Part shown: positions 1 through 12,717 of the stretch, piece after piece
How the letters are laid out: each line of letters begins with the position of its first letter
Numbering within the stretch: the first letter of the stretch is position 1
Assembly (NCBI GenBank): GCA_037013495.1
Contig: CM072805.1
Coordinates: 18,688,669-18,752,668, forward strand
Origin: Hippophae tibetana
Lineage: Eukaryota > Streptophyta > Magnoliopsida > Rosales > Elaeagnaceae
Length of the DNA: 64,000 bases
Reading direction: 5' to 3'
The notes under the pieces: model-generated
Database searches by the model: none
Told to the model about the DNA's origin: nothing
The model's input: the letters and a program-made list of their open reading frames with translations, nothing else
Made by a program: the position numbers and the translations under genes

Positions 1-110
1 AAGGAAAACGAAGACTAAATAATAACCTTAGCTGCTGTACATCCATGTTTTATGGTTTCACTAATATTATTATCTACTCTATGTTATGATCCACTAAGCA
101 TTGATATATG

Positions 111-360
111 TCACTGTTGCAACATGCACCACAACACACACCAACACAATTGAAGAGCTAATGGAAGGCCCTTAACATATATTAAAACTTCATTGGCCAG
201 TCCTATATATATATTCTTCAAATCTTTGAATGCATTCCAAGAGAATAGTTGAATAGCTTCATCATGATTCAATTGTTCCACTTCATACACTAAGGTAACA
301 CCATGTTTACTTAACAAACTTTTATAGATGAATTCTTTTTAGTAACAATAATAGATTTCA
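111..360 (-). pseudogene. TIR-NBS-LRR (NB-ARC domain) relic
   Basis: A short minus-strand stretch reads like the middle of a plant TIR-NBS-LRR resistance protein. It holds HGVTLVYEVEQLN, then DEAIQLFSWNAFK, and after about 15 residues the GLPLAL motif (positions about 150-310). This order and spacing match the NB-ARC region between the ITTRDKHLL-type segment and the GLPL motif. The upstream part, near 320-360, still resembles the IVTTR segment but is out of frame, and the family sequence is lost after GLPLAL. No kinase (P-loop), TIR or LRR part is visible, although the window edge at position 1 hides what lies further downstream on this strand. It is read as a broken gene fragment. Such proteins act as intracellular immune receptors, but this piece cannot encode one. 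Confidence 0.7.
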
Positions 361-1234
361 TAAAGTGATCTATTAATGTTAGGAAGTTGTGCAAATATTA
401 ATCACTTGAGAAAAAAATTAGTTGAACTTTTGAGAGATTAGAATTTCAAAACATATAATCAACCATTAAATTCCTGAGAAATTCTTCAAAATTGTCTACT
501 TACGGTCACTAAAGATGTCAAAAGCTCTTAGCAAATTGCACGTGGACGAATTCTACTATCTAAATTGTTAGTTTACATATTACAAAAAGAGACATTGGTC
601 TCTAAAAACTTTACCTAACTACAAGAACCAATAATATCCAGATTAATTTGTATATAATGGGACCATGCAAGTTTAATTTTTTGGGGAAAAAAATCTTAAT
701 ACTTCTAGATTACTCGTTCCAGTAGCCTAGAAGTAGTAGGAACAGTTTATGCTTAGCTTGTTGAATATGATCTGTCAAGGAAGGCTTACTAGTATTCAAG
801 GAAGGTAACTATTTGATACAGGATACTGAATTGTATACTGCTTTTTTGATTCATAGGCAAGGCTAATTCAGTTTCTTATAAGAAGGAGAACGAGGAGAAC
901 AAAAAGGAGAAGGAGAATTATCTAATTAAATAGTTTTAAATCTACTACTTAATTATCTCACATGTAACATTTTTAGATGTTGATTAACGAAATTTCATAA
1001 ATAAAACAAATGTAAAATAGTTGGATTATATAAACGAGATAAAAAATAGTTTGTCAATGCTAACGAAATAAATGCAATAATTCGATAACATTTTTGTAGG
1101 TTTAATCAATTCAATATTATGATATACAAAACATAAATTATTATAATAATAATAACTAAACTAATAATATAAATAATTTAATAATAATAAGAATTTGTAC
1201 TCTAAATTTGAACTTATTATATTTAAATATATAA
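361..1234. other. Intergenic, AT-rich, no gene seen
   Basis: No reading frame with recognisable protein similarity was found. A short purine-rich run (GGAGAAC/GGAGAAGG-type words) lies near 883-920. The rest is ordinary AT-rich spacer between the NBS-LRR relic and the Copia element. Confidence 0.5.
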
Positions 1235-1440
1235 TGTTAAATAACTTGAGATCTAGCTGGTGACAACCAACACACCAGCTAGAAGCAGCCACCAACAGCT
1301 TGGTGGGGAAGGATAGATTGTCCAAGAACATGTCTCTCCATAATTGTGTTTATTTTTAATTATTACAATTTTGTTTTTCTTTCGTATAAATAGGTTGTAA
1401 AACATTCGTTTATTCATCATCAATAAAACAATTTCTCACA
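1235..1440 (+). repeat. 5' LTR of the 1.2-6.6 kb Copia element
   Basis: A 206-base direct repeat of 6369-6576, starting TGTTAA and ending CTCACA (TG...CA). It contains a TATA-like GTATAAATAG near 1384 and an AATAAA signal near 1422, as expected for U3 and R. The sequence directly after it is a primer-binding site, which fixes its 3' border. Confidence 0.92.
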
Positions 1441-1452
1441 TGCTATCAAAGC
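1441..1452 (+). other. Copia primer-binding site
   Basis: TGCTATCAAAGC follows the 5' LTR directly and differs at two positions from TGGTATCAGAGC, the usual plant Copia site complementary to initiator methionine tRNA. Confidence 0.8.
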
Positions 1453-4400
1453 TTAGGAAATAATTCCCAGAAAATTCAGCTCATAGAAATTTTTTCCTTT
1501 TTTCCTCAATCTGTTTTTTTTTCAAAACCAATTTCGATTCACAAAATAATTTCAATTTTATCCCATCATATTATTCAGAAGAATCCGAGCAATTTGCAAT
1601 TAAAATCAAGCCAAAATACATCTTCACACGCTCACACGCGCCTTGTCTAATCTCACCGGTGTTCTACGCGCCTCGCCGGAGTCACACGCGCCAGCTACTG
1701 AAGAAGACGACTCCAACGACACATCATTCGTGTGCCGCTGAAGTAAACGACGAGTCGTTCACTCGGTTCGATCCTCCATCTAGTTCGGTCTTCATCCGGT
1801 TCAGTGCTCTACCGTTGTAGCCGTCGTTCCAGACGCCGGTTCACCCACTTTCCGACCGGTTCTGTGGCTGAAATTCCTGGTTCTGTAATCCATGACTCAT
1901 TTTCTATAAGATAAAGCATATTTTAGTCCATTATTTATTTCATAAATAGCCATTATTCAACAAAAAATGTCTATAACTACCAATACCAACCCTACTTTAC
2001 CAAAATGGTATGATGACCCTAGCCATTCATTATATCTACACCACTCAGACCAACCAAGCATGGTTCTCGTAGCTCAATCCTTAAATCAAGAAAATTATCA
2101 CATTTGGAGTCATGCAATGCTCATGGCTCTAATAACCAAAAACAAAGAAGGATTTATTGACCGCATAATCAAAAGGCCATCAACAAACCTTGAAGCAGAA
2201 ATCAGACAATGGACTCGTTGCAACATTCTTGTCAAAGGATGGATCCTCAACACCATATCGCCCAAAATTGCAGAAAGTGTCATGTATAGTGATACTGCAT
2301 ATGAGCTTTGGGAAGAATTAAAGGAAGTTTTTCGCACAGCAACAGCGTGCACCTATTCCACATTGAGCAAGAGATCCATGATTGCATGCAAAAAGGTGTA
2401 AGCATTGGAGAATACTATACCAAATTGAAAAGCTTATGGGATAGTCGTGATGCACTATGTCCTCTTCCACATTGTGGAGGAAATGTCGGAAGGGAACTAC
2501 AAGAATATCAACAAAAGTAGTGAACCATAAAGTTTCTCATGGGGCTTAACATGGTTTACACATCAACACATGGACAAATCTTCCTCATGGAACCATTACC
2601 TACAGTAAATAAGGTATATTCACTTATTGTTCAAGATGAAAAGCAAAGAGTTGTCTCCACGCAAAGCATAGGAAGGATGCCAGAAGCTGCCACACTTGTT
2701 GCCAGAGATAGTCGTCCATAATATCCTCACAAAAATTACCCGCCAAGGAACCCACATCTCAAGTGCAATAGATGCAACAATATAGGCCATGATTCTGAGA
2801 ATTGCCGAAGTCACCTCAAATGTGATTTTTGTGGTCTCAATGGATACAATTTTGAAAACTACTGAAAGCGTCTCAAATGTAATTTATGTGGTTTGAATGG
2901 ACATGACATCAACATGTGTCGGAAGAAAGGAGCAATTCAAGATAAGAGAAATACAAGTTATGGCTTCCCTTCCAAAGCTCATCATACTAACTTTCAAGAA
3001 AGCTGCTCCGACACAAAGACACCATCCCACAACCTTACATCTGCCCAATACCAAGAGCTCCTTACACTTTTCAATCAATTCAAATCAGGTAGCATGGCAA
3101 GTCAAGTAACTACTTCTTCATGTAACACATTATGTGCAACTGTTTTCTATTCAAAAACTCGTTGGATTTTCGATACAGGGGCAACTAATCACATGGTTTG
3201 TTCCCAAAACCTTATGAGCTCTAACATTCCAGTCACTAATCGGCATGTGCATTTACCTGATCATTCTCTTGCCCGTGTCACACATATTGGCTTTGTACAT
3301 TTCTCAAATAATTTTATACTCCATAATGTCTTGTGTGCTCCCTCCTTCAAATTAAACTTAGTTTCAGTAGCCAAACTAACTCAAACCTCATTTTTCCATG
3401 TCACATTCACTAATAGTATGTGCTTTGTTCAGGACAAATGCTCAGGGAAGACTATTGGGATGGGAACTGAGAAAGCAGGACTCTACTACCTGACTATTTC
3501 TGAAAAATCTGGATGTTTCTCCATTTCAAATATTGCTTCCACCAACTCTCATCTATAGCATCAACGACTTGGTCATTTATCTAATAACAGTTTGCGTGCA
3601 ATTTCTCGTTCCATCAACATATTTTTTTGTTCCATTAGTGATTGTTCTATTTGTCCATTAGCTAAGCAAACACGTAATCCATTTCCTTTAAGTTCCATCA
3701 ATACAAAAACACATTTTGAAATGATTCATGTCGATATTTGGGGTGGTTATCACATTCCAGCACTTAATGGAGCATGTTATTTTCTCACTATTGTTGATGA
3801 CTACTCAAGATGCACATGGGTCTATCTCTTACATACTAAATCTGATACACACACATTTCTTACCACCTTCATCAATCTTGTTGAAACACAATTTTCATCC
3901 AGAGTTAAAACCATTCGTAGTGACAATGGACCAGAATTCTCTATGACCCAGTTGTTTTCTACCAAGGGAATCCTTGATCAAACCAGTTATGTCTCTACCC
4001 CTCAACAAAATGGTGTTGCTGAAAGCAAACACCGTCATCTTTTCAATGTCGATCATTCATTGCTATTCCAAGCCAATCTTCCTAAAATATTCTGGGGAGA
4101 TGCCATTATTACAGCCATATACCTCATAAATCGTACTCCAACACCTGTTCTCAGGGGTAAAACACCATTTGAAGTCCTTTTTCACAAAATTCTTAGGTAT
4201 GAACATCTTCGTGTTTTTGGTTCCCTTTGTTTTGTGTCTGCACATCATGATCGACTCACCAAGTTTGATGCTAGGTCACATAAATGCATATTCATTGGGT
4301 ATCCATCTGGGATCAAAGGTTATCGTGTCTACAATCTGGAAACAAGCAAGACTTTAGTATCTCGTGATGTTATCTTTCATGAACATGTATTTCTTTATTT

Positions 4401-6360
4401 CACTTCCGTTGTCAACACTCCAACTCTATTTCCTCCATCAGAAGATACTATTTATGATGACATACCCAACATTTTTCAATCAACCAATCCAAATATATCA
4501 CTTTATCATACACCATCTGTCCTTCCAACAATCAACTCAAACACTCTTCATCTTCAAAATTCATCTCCAGAAACATCATCATCAACTTCTCCACCACACA
4601 TAACTCCTCCAACACCAATCACACATAGGCTTCGTCGATCCACCAATGTTCCTAGCTACCTTCAAAAATATCATGTAGAAGCTTCCTTGTCTTCTCGGTC
4701 CTTCTCTTCATCTCACTCAGCATCGTCCAAAGACAAAGGTACTTCTCATTCTTTATCTCATGTACTTACCTATGACCAATTATCACCTACACATCGTGCC
4801 TTTGCTACTTATATTTCCATTCTCAAGGAACCAACCACCTTTTCTGAAGCTTTCAATGATCCAAAATGGTGGCTTTTCATGAAACAAGAACTGGATGCTC
4901 TTGAAACTAATGGCACTTGGACGCTTCAACAGCTTCCTCCAAACAAGAAACCAGTTGGTTGTAAATAGGTCTACAAAATCAAGTATAATCCTGATGGCTC
5001 TGTGGAACGATACAAGGTTCGATTAGTGGCCAAAGGATACAGTCAGATTGAAGGTTTTGACTACCAAGAAACGTTTGCACCAATAGCCAAACTTGTCACT
5101 GTTTGGATTCTCCTTGTCGTTGCTGCTATTCAAAATTGGCATCTTCTACAACTCGATGCCAACAATGTTTTTCTCTATAGTGATCTTCATATAGATGTCT
5201 ACATGTCCCTTCCACCTGGATTCGGACGAAAGGGAGAAACACGAGTATGTAAGCTACATAAATCTTTGTATGGACTCAAACAAGCCTCACGACAATGGTT
5301 CATCAAGCTATCAACAACACTTAAGCTAGCTGGTTTTAACCAATCTAAGTATGATCACTCACTGTCCGTCCAAACCTGTGGTAATTCCTTCTCTGATCTT
5401 CTTGTCTATGTCGATGATATAATCATAACAGGAAACAATGTACAAGACATTGAAGAAACTAAGAATCATCTCATGAGACAATTCAAGCTTAAAGATCTCG
5501 GTGAATTAAAGTATTTTTTGGGCATAGAAGTTTCACGTTCCAGGAAGGAAATTGTTCTGTCACAACGCAAGTACGCACTTGAAATATTGGAGGACATGGG
5601 CTATCTTGGTGCCAAATCTAGCAATTCACCTATGGAACAAAATTTATCCCTCAGCAAGGTTGAAGGGGAATTCACCAGTAATCCCACATCCTATCGAAGA
5701 CTTGTTGGGAGATTAATATACTTGACCATCACAAGGCACGACTTAGTGTATATCATGCACATTCTCAGTCAATATATGGATAAACCATGTCAACCATATT
5801 TGGAAGCAGCTCAACGAGTGCTACGATATGTCAAGAACACATCAGGGCAAGGTATCTTTTTCTCAGCAACTAGTTCATTACAACTAAATACTTTTCGTGA
5901 TGCAGATTGGACAAAATGCACACATACACGACGATCAACCACAGGATACTATATATTTCTTGGAAACTCGCTAATTTCTTGGAAGACTAAGAAACAAAAT
6001 ACAGTCTCACGATCAAGTGCAGAAGCAGAATACCGCTCTATGGCAGCAGCATGTTGCGAAGTAACCTAGTTACGATATATTTTGGATTATTTGGGTATCA
6101 AACACTCCCAACCAACCAAGTTATATTGTGACAATCAAGCAACTATTCACATTGCATCAAATCCAGTGTTTCATGAACGAACCAAACACATAGAGATTGA
6201 TTGCCATCTAGTAAGAGAAAAGATTCAAGCTAGAATGATCAAAACTTATCATATCTCTACATTAGAGCAACCAGCAGATATATTTACCAAATCCCTGAGT
6301 TTTCCACAGTTCTCAAGCTTACTTAACAAGTTAGGAATAATTAACATAAATTCTAACTTG

Positions 6361-6368
6361 AGAGGGAA
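6361..6368 (+). other. Copia polypurine tract
   Basis: AGAGGGAA lies directly before the TG that opens the 3' LTR. This is the expected place and composition for the plus-strand primer of the element. Confidence 0.7.
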
Positions 6369-6576
6369 TGTTAAAGAACTTAAGATCCAGCTGGTGACAA
6401 CCAACACACCAGCTAGAAGCAGCCACCAATAGCTTGGTGAGGAAGGATAAGCTGTTCAAGAACATGCATCTCCATAATTGTGTTTATTTTTAATTATTAC
6501 AATTTTGTTTTTTTTTTTTGTATAAATAGTTAGTAAAACATTCGTTTATTCATCATCAATAAAACCATTTCTTACA
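6369..6576 (+). repeat. 3' LTR of the 1.2-6.6 kb Copia element
   Basis: A direct repeat of the 5' LTR. By hand alignment about 17 or 18 of some 206 positions differ, plus a length change in a T run. The next five bases, CATAA, match the five before the 5' LTR (TATAA) except for one. Confidence 0.92.
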
Positions 6577-7751
6577 CATAATAAATAAATATACTTAAGA
6601 TTTTATGAATACTTAGACTATTCAAGATAAAATCTATCATAATTTATTTTTTTTTGTGTGAAATCTCTAATACCCGCCAAGAAAAAATCCAAACTTTCTA
6701 TGGAAAATTTAATCCCCATGCCCGCAATATTTAAATGGGAATGGGATAACTTTCCCACCTCCCCCTCACACTTTACATCCCTAATTAGAAGGGATTATAT
6801 CTCACATAATAAAAATTTATTTAATATTAATTCCTAATTTTTCATGTGTTTAAAATCTTGATATTTTCTCCTATTATAGATAGACAATAAGAAAAAATAA
6901 TTAAGTTTATTTTTTATGTATCAACTAACACGTAAACAAAACACACATATAATTTCACTGTTAGTTTTAATTTCTTATAATATTTTCAAAACTTACATTA
7001 CGGCATTTAAGGTTTTTGTAGAAGTTTGTTTGGTCTCCAGTTTGTTCTAAGAAATTTGTTCCTTTGACAATGGGAGAATCATCTTATATACAACCAAATC
7101 TGATTCTTAAATCTTTCACAATCAAGCATTAAAGCTATTAATAGTAAATTAGGTAGAGATGAGCGTTTAATAACATTATTTTTACTTAAAGCGTTTTAAT
7201 CTAGTAACTTTTAAAAAAATATAAGTGATTTATCTAAACACCTTTATAATTAACGTGCACCTTTTCTCAAAATTACGAAATGAAACAAAAATACTCAAGT
7301 TAAAAACCACGGAACACCCGTTACCAAAAGCTACGGCACCATGCCAGGGCCCGTTTTTTCGTATTGAATTATTGTGAGCTCAAGTATATTCTCCAAGGGA
7401 AACTCGGGCGTACAACCGTTTGGAATGAAATCTTAGTGATAAAATGCGTAATATACTTGTAAAGTGGATATTGGTTGTACTTGTAATTTTGATTCATTTG
7501 GAATGAAATTATTTGTTGTTCATTATAAGAAAATAAAAAAATAAAAAATAAGAAAGAAAGACATTGCTTGTATGAGTGATTGAAGGTAATCAGTATTGAA
7601 TTAGAGAGAAACCATTTTCAATTTTGTTTGTCGTTCGTAAAGAAAAACATCCCCATGTTGCATTTAGCAATCTCTAGACCAATGACTTAATAAAACCTTG
7701 TAGGAATTAGGGAGGAAAAGAATTAATTACAATCAGTTAATCCATTATTTC
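6577..7751. other. Intergenic spacer and 3' flank of the hydrolase gene
   Basis: No protein-coding signal was recognised. It is AT-rich with a slightly GC-richer patch near 7310-7420. The stretch just left of 7752 is the 3' flank of the minus-strand hydrolase gene and should hold its 3' UTR. Confidence 0.5.
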
Positions 7752-10353
7752 CTATTGTTGAGATTGCTTGCAACAAGCAAGCCCACACTCCTCCAAAAAT
7801 TGGGTTAGCTGAGAAGTGTACAATTTAGGGTCATTTCTGAAATGATCAACATGAGGCGTAGAGACAAAGTTACAAGCCCGAACTTCATGTCCAGCCTCCC
7901 GTTGCTTCTCAACGAATAACTCCACTGACCCTGCTGGAATGACTCGGTCTGCGCTGCTATAGATATATAATTGTGGACAGCTCGGCTGTTGCGTCGTCAA
8001 TAAGCCAAGCACATCAGAAAGTCTCCTGTAATCGTATGAGTTAAAGCATAATTAAAAAGGGTCAAATGAAGCATAGTTAAGAAATATCGGTGGTGATGAA
8101 TAAATAGCCATCTGTCAATACATACTTTGTTCAAATGGCACTTCATTATAGTAGGAATTGTTTTATTTTTTTTAAATAAACAGTTACACACATGCACACA
8201 CTTTGTATTGGACGATGTTCAAACCCAAATCCTTTCAGTTCTCACTTTGTTATAGATTTGTTGACATCCCTATCAGGTGTCTGATGACCCTCCACCTTCT
8301 ACACAACCCCTCTAAAAGAAATAACAATTTACATTATATAACTTAAAAACTGCATCCTTGTATCCATCAGGACCCATCAGCATCATAATAGTACCTTACA
8401 CTAAATTCAGAACTCTCACTCTCTCAAAAGCCATTCAGCCCTTCTAGCGAAAAATTTCAAGAATTATGCAATATAAGTAAGCCTACATATTAATTAATTA
8501 TTAATGGAAAAATTCATAATTTAATGTGTAGAAAATATCTACTCAAGTTTATTACTGTGCTTGTCAAGTCTGAGTTATAAGTTCAAAAATGAGTCAGAAA
8601 AGGTTTCCCTACACTTACATATTGCGACAGTAAATCTAGTTTCAAATCAATCAAAACTTTAGCTTAAAAACTACCATATGACCTTAAGGTCCTTAACTGA
8701 AGATAGGGTAAAATGCTTTCAGCAATAGGTTACCTGTTTACATTAGGAAGATTCAGAACTACTTCAAAGAACTTCTCCAGAACTAATAGTAGCATTGATT
8801 CAGCTACAGCAGGTTTTGGTTCCACCAATAATCCCATTTCTGATTCATTTGAACCTATGAATCCTTTTGTTGCTACACTGTGCCTTTTTAGAAAGGCTGC
8901 AGAGAAACCTGAAGCCCATACCTACACAGAAAAAAGAGTTGAGACATTTATAATGAATAAAAATATAAAAGGGGTATCCCAACAATTGTGGGATAAAATA
9001 AAGTAGTGTAACAACCTTCAAATTTGTCTACCTTCCCTCCCTCGAAAAGAAAATTTGTTAAGAGGGGAGATATCTTCCATTCTCAACATAACCAAACAAA
9101 ATCCATAAAACATACTAACTACCATTTACCGGCAAGATTTTTTGAAAGAATTGGATGCAGACTAAGCAGCCATCCACACACACTCACAGAACGAAAAAAA
9201 ATGTCAACATTGCAAAAATAATGCCATTGTTGAGACTACTACATCCTAGAAAGAAAAATGAAGTCAATAATGTCCACAAAATGGTATGCCATCACCTATT
9301 ATATGATCTTCTACAACAAAAAAGACTTCTAGCTCTTTTGTCAAAATATATCGTATTCAAAGGGAGCATAAGATACCTGAGGATCAGGTACAGCAACAGG
9401 TGCAGAATCAATAATGCAGCCCTTGATCCTTCTCATAACTGAAGGATCATGCTTCTGAAACTTCTGCAGAATAGCCCCGTACCTGTCAAAAGCAATTATC
9501 CCAATCAACCAAACAAAATTTCATCACATATAAGAAAGTAAAAGAATTCTAACAAAAATTTAATTGTGCTTATATGTGCATCTAGTGAGTAAAAGCATAT
9601 AAAATGGACTCACGTTAACCATCCAGTGTTGCTAAATGTATGAAACACCAGGTTCTTCCTGTTTTCTTCTTCGAACCAATCAACCAAATGGTTCACAAGC
9701 AAATCTACATGCTCTTCAGCTTTCCCACCAACTTGGTAGCTGAGAACCTCAGACATTGGAAAAGTGAAAGTAATGGCATGAAACCCTCTTGAAGTATACC
9801 ATTCCGCATATCTCTTAAGATGCTTCTGCTTTGCTCCTAACCAACCTAGCAAAACCACAACAGTTCTAGACTTTGCCGATGAACAATCAGAAGTACCCGA
9901 AACATCTACAGCGTTAGGCTCAGGTAAATGCCATCTGTACATAACATCAGGAGGAGAAGTAGATGATACATGCTTATAGGCATTTGGCATTGGTGCCTTG
10001 GCCAACTCAGCAGATTGATACAAACTAAGAAGAACAGGAGAAGAAGCAACAGAAGAAGACACCAAGCTTGGAACAAAATTGCAACCCAAATTGGGAACAT
10101 GGAAATTAACTCTAGGCACAGGGACACGAATTCTGGTGACAAATGACAAATTTGCGAGTTTAGAAACGGAAATATGTGAAACCAATGAAGACTTGGTTTC
10201 TTGTAAGGAATCAAAAATTGGAGAATTTGATAAACTAGAGCCAGAAGGTTTCTGAGAAGGCAGTTTAAGGGAAAAATCAGTAGAAAAAGAAGCCGCAAAA
10301 AGGGCAGTAGCCGCCGCTAGAGGTCGTTGAAGTATTCCAGACAACGAGCCCAT
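7752..10353 (-). CDS. TMEM53/DUF829-family alpha/beta-hydrolase, four exons
   Basis: Coding exons on the minus strand are 9614-10353, 9377-9482, 8734-8921 and 7752-8025, all with GT-AG introns. Phases join exactly (1308 bases, 435 residues). Residues 1-120 are a Ser-rich, weakly conserved N-terminal region that could include organelle targeting. The DUF829/TMEM53 domain starts near residue 163 (RTVVVLLGWLGAKQKHLKRY) and runs to the C-terminus. Likely hydrolase residues are Ser241 in FHTFSNTGW, Asp371 in SSADRVIP, and His403 or His406 in PHVDHF. The canonical GXSXG is replaced by a SNTG elbow, as is usual in this family. The substrate is not known from the sequence. Animal TMEM53 is a membrane-associated protein of the nuclear envelope, but no strong membrane helix is evident here. 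A 94-base perfect duplication lies in the leader. The family call is firm; catalytic activity is inferred. Confidence 0.92.
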
Positions 10354-10380
10354 ATTGCAAACAACAGTAGCAAATCTCTC

Positions 10381-10474
10381 ATACCAATATCAATCAAACC
10401 TCAATTATATCATAATATAATCTTCGAAACCCAGAAGCCAAAGTGGTTAATAGAATCAGAGAAATGCAAATAAT
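10381..10474. repeat. 94-bp perfect direct repeat, copy 1
   Basis: Identical to 10574-10667, with a start-to-start offset of 193 bases. It lies just upstream of the hydrolase start codon. On the minus strand a donor-like CG/GTAA at about 10484 and an acceptor near 10376 suggest that this copy lies within a small 5'-leader intron. Confidence 0.9.
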
Positions 10475-10573
10475 GGGTGGTTACCGCTTTCAATCCTGCA
10501 AACGGCGCCCCACACTGAAGAAAGAGTACAACAATAAGGATAAGATGAATGCAAGAGATAGAAAGGCCTGCTG

Positions 10574-10667
10574 ATACCAATATCAATCAAACCTCAATTA
10601 TATCATAATATAATCTTCGAAACCCAGAAGCCAAAGTGGTTAATAGAATCAGAGAAATGCAAATAAT
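10574..10667. repeat. 94-bp perfect direct repeat, copy 2
   Basis: Second copy of 10381-10474 with no base difference seen. About 100 unique bases separate the two. Perfect identity in otherwise drifting non-coding DNA points to a very recent duplication or a local assembly duplication. Confidence 0.9.
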
Positions 10668-10874
10668 TGAACTTTTTAATCGCCTGCGCAAATTATTAAA
10701 GAAACAACAACAACAAAAAATATGGAAATTTAACACGCAGTTAAAATCGAATTTGAATCAAAAAAAAAAAGGCAGCAAAATTTCTACGCAAGAATATTCC
10801 AAAAAGAAACTAGGTATATTCTGATATTCTTCTAACCTGGGTTCTCGAATTTGGACTTATTTATTTGAAGAAAA

Positions 10875-10904
10875 TCGGGCTGTCTACGTCCTTCGACAGC
10901 CCGA
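10875..10904. other. GC-rich perfect hairpin upstream of hydrolase gene
   Basis: TCGGGCTGTC and GACAGCCCGA form a perfect 10-base-pair stem around a 10-base loop. It lies about 520 bases upstream of the minus-strand hydrolase start, in its promoter or leader region. The function is unknown. Confidence 0.6.
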
Positions 10905-11214
10905 CCCCCACAAACGCAAATGAGAACGCCGACGAAGAACGTTCCTTTAAGAACCTTTCAAACCACGTTCCCATCTGCATATAACATGTAATTATAACTC
11001 GTTTTATTGACTAAATAGGAAAAAACGAATTTGAAAAAAAAAAAGTGATATTTACATCGGTCTAATATTATTTTTTATTAAAAATAATTATAATATAATG
11101 TAATTAATTACAAATATATACGAGTTATAATATGTTTTCTTTAAAAGTATCTTAAAAAAATTCGTGTCCTTAAAAATGATTTTATTATAAATATTTAAGT
11201 ATTTAAAATAAAAA

Positions 11215-11347
11215 TATTAAAAATATCGAATGATTGTATTATATTCTATATTTTAATGAATATTAGTATCTTTATATAGGAGCTACAATTAAATTAGATA
11301 TGTTTAAAGCTCATGATATACATTAGTAAATACGATATACATTAACA
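11215..11347 (-). repeat. 3' LTR of the small Copia relic
   Basis: Begins (minus strand) with TGTTAATGTATATCG. It shares blocks with 12718-12839 in the same orientation, such as TATTA.AAATA, GAATGATT, TCTTTATATA and the terminal ATTAACA. The outer border is inferred by alignment to the other copy, and no clear target-site duplication can be read in this AT-rich flank. Confidence 0.7.
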
Positions 11348-12717
11348 GCGCTCCTCAAACTCAAGGTGTATAAGAGATTAGCTTGATGTTGTCAATCAAA
11401 TTACGAGTGCGTCTTTTGGGAAGTGTTTTGATGAAGATATCTCCAAGTTGACCATTGGAAGAGACGAAGAAAAGCTTGAGAGTACCATAGGTAAGATGAG
11501 AACGAATAAAGTGACAATTAATCTTGATGTATTTAGTCCGTTCATGGGACATCATTGTGAGCAATATGAATAGCATTCTGATTGTCACAATAAAGGGGAG
11601 TAGCAGAATATGTGGACACACTCAAATCCTTAAGAAGTCATCGTAGCCAAAGGAGTTCAAATGTGGTATCAACTAGAGCACAATATTCTGCTTCAGTACT
11701 GGAGCAGGCCACGAAATTTTGTTTCTTAAGTCGCCAAGAAATCAAAGAAGAATCAAGGAGAAAGCAATAACTTGTAGTGGACCTGTCATCAGTGGGATCT
11801 CCTGTCCAATCAGCATCAAAGAATGCACAAAGTACAAGAGGAGACTTAGCTAAGTAAAAAAGACCATAGAAAAGAGTGTCCTTCAAGTATCCTAGAATGC
11901 ACAGAACAGTAGCATAGTGAGTCGGTTGTGGAACAAACAGATACTGGCTCACCTGATGAACAACATAAGAAATGTCTGGACGAGTAACTGTAAGATAAAC
12001 TAGGTTGCGAACCAATCGTCTGTAAATAGAGGGATTAGACAATAGTTTTCCCTCCGAGGGTGTCAGATGCGCATTAAGTTCAACTGAAGTGTCAACAATA
12101 TTGCTATCAGTGAGTCCAACTCGAGATAAAAGGTCATATGCATACTTGGCTTGAGTAATATAAAGACCATCTGCATAACAAGTGATCTCAAGACCCAAGA
12201 AATAGCTGTGATGTCCAAGGTCTTTCATCTCAAACTGCTGATTAAGAAAATCTTTGAGTTCTTGAATGCCACTGAGGTCATCACCAGTTATGATCATTAC
12301 CTTCGCCCCTTCGGATCTGCATGTTTCGTTCTTCTTCAGCCTCATGAGCACAACAAACTTGAGCCTCGATCTAGACTTTGTTGTTTTCTTGGTTATGGTG
12401 AACTCAAAAAGTGTATCGGTGCTATGATCTATCCTATCTCACATCGTCTTCGTGTTTCGCGTAATGTTGTCTTTTGGGAACACTGCTTATTTATTGAACT
12501 CTCTCACTTTCGTTCTTCCTTAACTAACTCTTCTGTTTTAAAAATCTTTCCAGATGAGTCTTTTATTCTTTCTATAGATACTTTTGATCCTCCTTTGAAC
12601 TTCTTTATTCAATCTTCAGATATTTTTTATGATTCTCCTAGAAAGGTTGTAGATGAACAGGTTTATGACGAGTTATCCTACCTTGATCATATATCTCCTA
12701 CTCTTGCTCTGATATCA

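Larger units (their letters stand above)
1235..6576 (+). mobile_element. Copia LTR retrotransposon fossil (RE1-like), both LTRs present
   Basis: A 5.3-kb Ty1/Copia element on the plus strand, in Copia order. Parts are: 5' LTR (1235-1440), tRNA-primer site (1441), gag from about 1.97 kb with CX2C zinc-knuckle repeats near 2.77-2.92 kb, protease with FDTGATNH near 3.17 kb, integrase from about 3.56 kb (RLGHLSNNS, then a D-D-E type core), reverse transcriptase about 4.9-5.6 kb with YVDD near 5.41 kb, RNase H about 5.7-6.3 kb, purine tract and 3' LTR (6369-6576). The short 0.2-kb LTRs and the gag and polymerase style resemble plant RE1-like (Ale/Ivana-type) lineages; the exact lineage is an inference. 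Flanks TATAA and CATAA look like a target-site duplication with one change. The LTRs differ at roughly 8%, so insertion was probably some millions of years ago. It is broken, with about half a dozen breaks, and is not expected to be active. Confidence 0.93.

Noticed and set aside
8713-9442. Plus-strand open frames over the hydrolase gene
   Set aside because: They are shadows of minus-strand exons and introns of the hydrolase gene.
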